5,525 nt of DNA from Solirubrobacterales bacterium 70-9. GTDB taxonomy: Bacteria > Actinomycetota > Thermoleophilia > Solirubrobacterales > 70-9. Under the pieces are notes generated by a model. That model did not search any database. It was not told the origin of the DNA and worked only from the letters and a program-made list of their open reading frames with translations. The stretch lies in NCBI GenBank assembly GCA_001898095.1, contig MKSH01000174.1, forward strand, positions 6,957 to 12,481, in the 5' to 3' direction. Positions 4,675-5,525 of this stretch are shown here, in pieces. Each line of letters begins with the position of its first letter. Within the stretch, counting starts at the first letter, position 1. The position numbers were made by a program, and so were the translations under genes.

Positions 4675-5475
4675 CTACTGGAGGAACCGTTGAATGAGGG
4701 CATTGAACTCCGCGACGCGCTCCCAGAAGACCACGTGACCGGTCGACAGCGTCACGAGCTCGGCGTCCGGAATCCGTTCGACGATCTCGACGGATAGCTG
4801 TGGTCGAGTCAGGATGTCGTTCTCTCCGGCGATGACGAGGGTCGGGTGTTCGATCTCGGACAGTCGGTCGAGAACGTCGTGCGAGCGACAGGCATGTGAT
4901 GCCGCGACGAAACCTTCGAGGTTTGGTCGCTCCGCGTCGTAGAACTCCTGCACCGCCCCTGGGTTGGCTTCGAGGTATTCAGGTGAGAAGCAGAACAGGA
5001 GGAGACTTTCGGCGATCCCTTGGTCATCGCCCTGTTCGCCGAGGTGAATCCAATGGCTGAACAAAGCTTCCAGGAAGGGTTCTCGCCGTCCCCACGTGTT
5101 GGTAAGGACGAGACGACCGATGTCGTCGGGGTGTTCAAGTGCCCAGTACTGGCAGATCGTCCCGCCCATCGAGGAGCCGACAGCGGTCACCCCACTCAAG
5201 CCGAGGGCCTCGACCACGGCATGGCAGTCCTCCGCCATCTCGCGGGACTCGTACGGGCCCGGAACGATCGTGCTCTTACCGATGCCGCGGTTGTCGAAGA
5301 CGATCACCTGATGGTCGTCGGCAAGCCCTTCGACCTGCGGCTGCCACGACAGGCGATCGTCCCCGAGCCCCGCCACCAAGACGATCGGGGCGCCGTCACC
5401 GTACACCTCGTAGTGGATCTCGACACCGGGACGGCTCGCGCGCCCAACGGCCGCCGGCTCACTCATCGACGCCAT
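4675..5475 (-). CDS. Alpha/beta-hydrolase fold protein, esterase/enol-lactonase-like
   Basis: A 266-residue cytoplasmic hydrolase with the full catalytic triad: nucleophile S102 in GSSMG (100-104), acid D220 in AGEND, and base H247 in STGHVVF. VAGLGDDRLSW (34-44) supplies the oxyanion-hole loop, and VIVFDNRGIGKS (57-68) is the conserved strand-turn element. The size and the DNRGIGKS and GSSMGG style resemble 3-oxoadipate enol-lactonase-like and general esterase members, but the cap region (about 128-195) does not fix a substrate, so no gene name is given. ATG at 5475 is chosen because AAGGA lies seven bases upstream; ATG at codon 4 is less well placed. Third positions are less GC-rich than in the other genes (two sampled 60-base stretches are about 58-62% GC, against about 73% in a stretch of the membrane-protein gene), suggesting recent acquisition. 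No signal peptide. Confidence 0.93.
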   Translation of the reverse strand: MASMSEPAAVGRASRPGVEIHYEVYGDGAPIVLVAGLGDDRLSWQPQVEGLADDHQVIVFDNRGIGKSTIVPGPYESREMAEDCHAVVEALGLSGVTAVGSSMGGTICQYWALEHPDDIGRLVLTNTWGRREPFLEALFSHWIHLGEQGDDQGIAESLLLFCFSPEYLEANPGAVQEFYDAERPNLEGFVAASHACRSHDVLDRLSEIEHPTLVIAGENDILTRPQLSVEIVERIPDAELVTLSTGHVVFWERVAEFNALIQRFLQ

Positions 5476-5482
5476 GCGCCAT

Positions 5483-5487
5483 TCCTT
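5483..5487 (-). promoter_or_regulatory. Ribosome binding site of the hydrolase
   Basis: On the minus strand AAGGA is separated from the ATG at 5475 by seven bases, which supports that start over the in-frame ATG three codons later. No clear -10/-35 pair is seen in the remaining 38 upstream bases. Confidence 0.7.
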
Positions 5488-5525
5488 CTGGAAGTACCCT
5501 TCGGTCCAGTCTGATCATGGCGTTC

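Noticed and set aside
5020..5514. Plus-strand open frame of 164 codons opposite the hydrolase
   Set aside because: Antisense to a protein with a complete Ser-Asp-His triad; no ribosome site and no recognisable product.

Overview
High-GC bacterial chromosome (about 70% or more in most genes, strong preference for G/C in third codon positions, ATGA-overlap gene coupling). Gene content and style suggest an actinobacterium, perhaps a Thermoleophilia/Solirubrobacterales-like lineage; that placement is inference only. No RNA genes, insertion sequences or CRISPR arrays were seen.

Layout: (1) 1-860, the 3' part of a PfkB-family sugar kinase on +. (2) 861-1511, a 651-base spacer between two convergent genes. 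It has no credible gene but holds four long, almost perfectly paired stem-loops (called A, B, B' and A' here), quasi-regularly spaced, plus short direct and tandem repeats. (3) 1512-2477, a cyclase-family (kynurenine-formamidase-like) metal hydrolase on -. (4) 2478-2542, a 65-base divergent promoter region. (5) 2543-3091 and 3088-4362 on +, an ECF-like sigma factor translationally coupled to a single-pass membrane protein, probably its regulator or a sensor. (6) 4363-4674, a spacer that looks like the 3' end of a lost minus-strand gene followed by a drop in GC. (7) 4675-5475, an alpha/beta-hydrolase on - with visibly lower GC than its neighbours, and 50 bases of upstream region.

The most interesting object is the stem-loop cluster. 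A and A' carry exactly the same 12-base loop in opposite orientation, each pointing the same way relative to the gene it follows, and five of their six stem differences are compensated on both arms. B and B' are also related: over 17 aligned pairs, ten are identical and the other seven differ by paired changes that keep the stem intact. Two independent hairpin pairs with covariation suggest a maintained structured element or a family of palindromic repeats. Function is unknown: transcript 3'-end formation, a mobile palindromic repeat, or a protein-binding cruciform are all possible.

Functionally the window is a set of separate units: sugar phosphorylation, a hydrolase of unknown substrate, a sigma-factor regulatory pair, and an esterase/lactonase-like enzyme. 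Nothing in the sequence ties them into one pathway.
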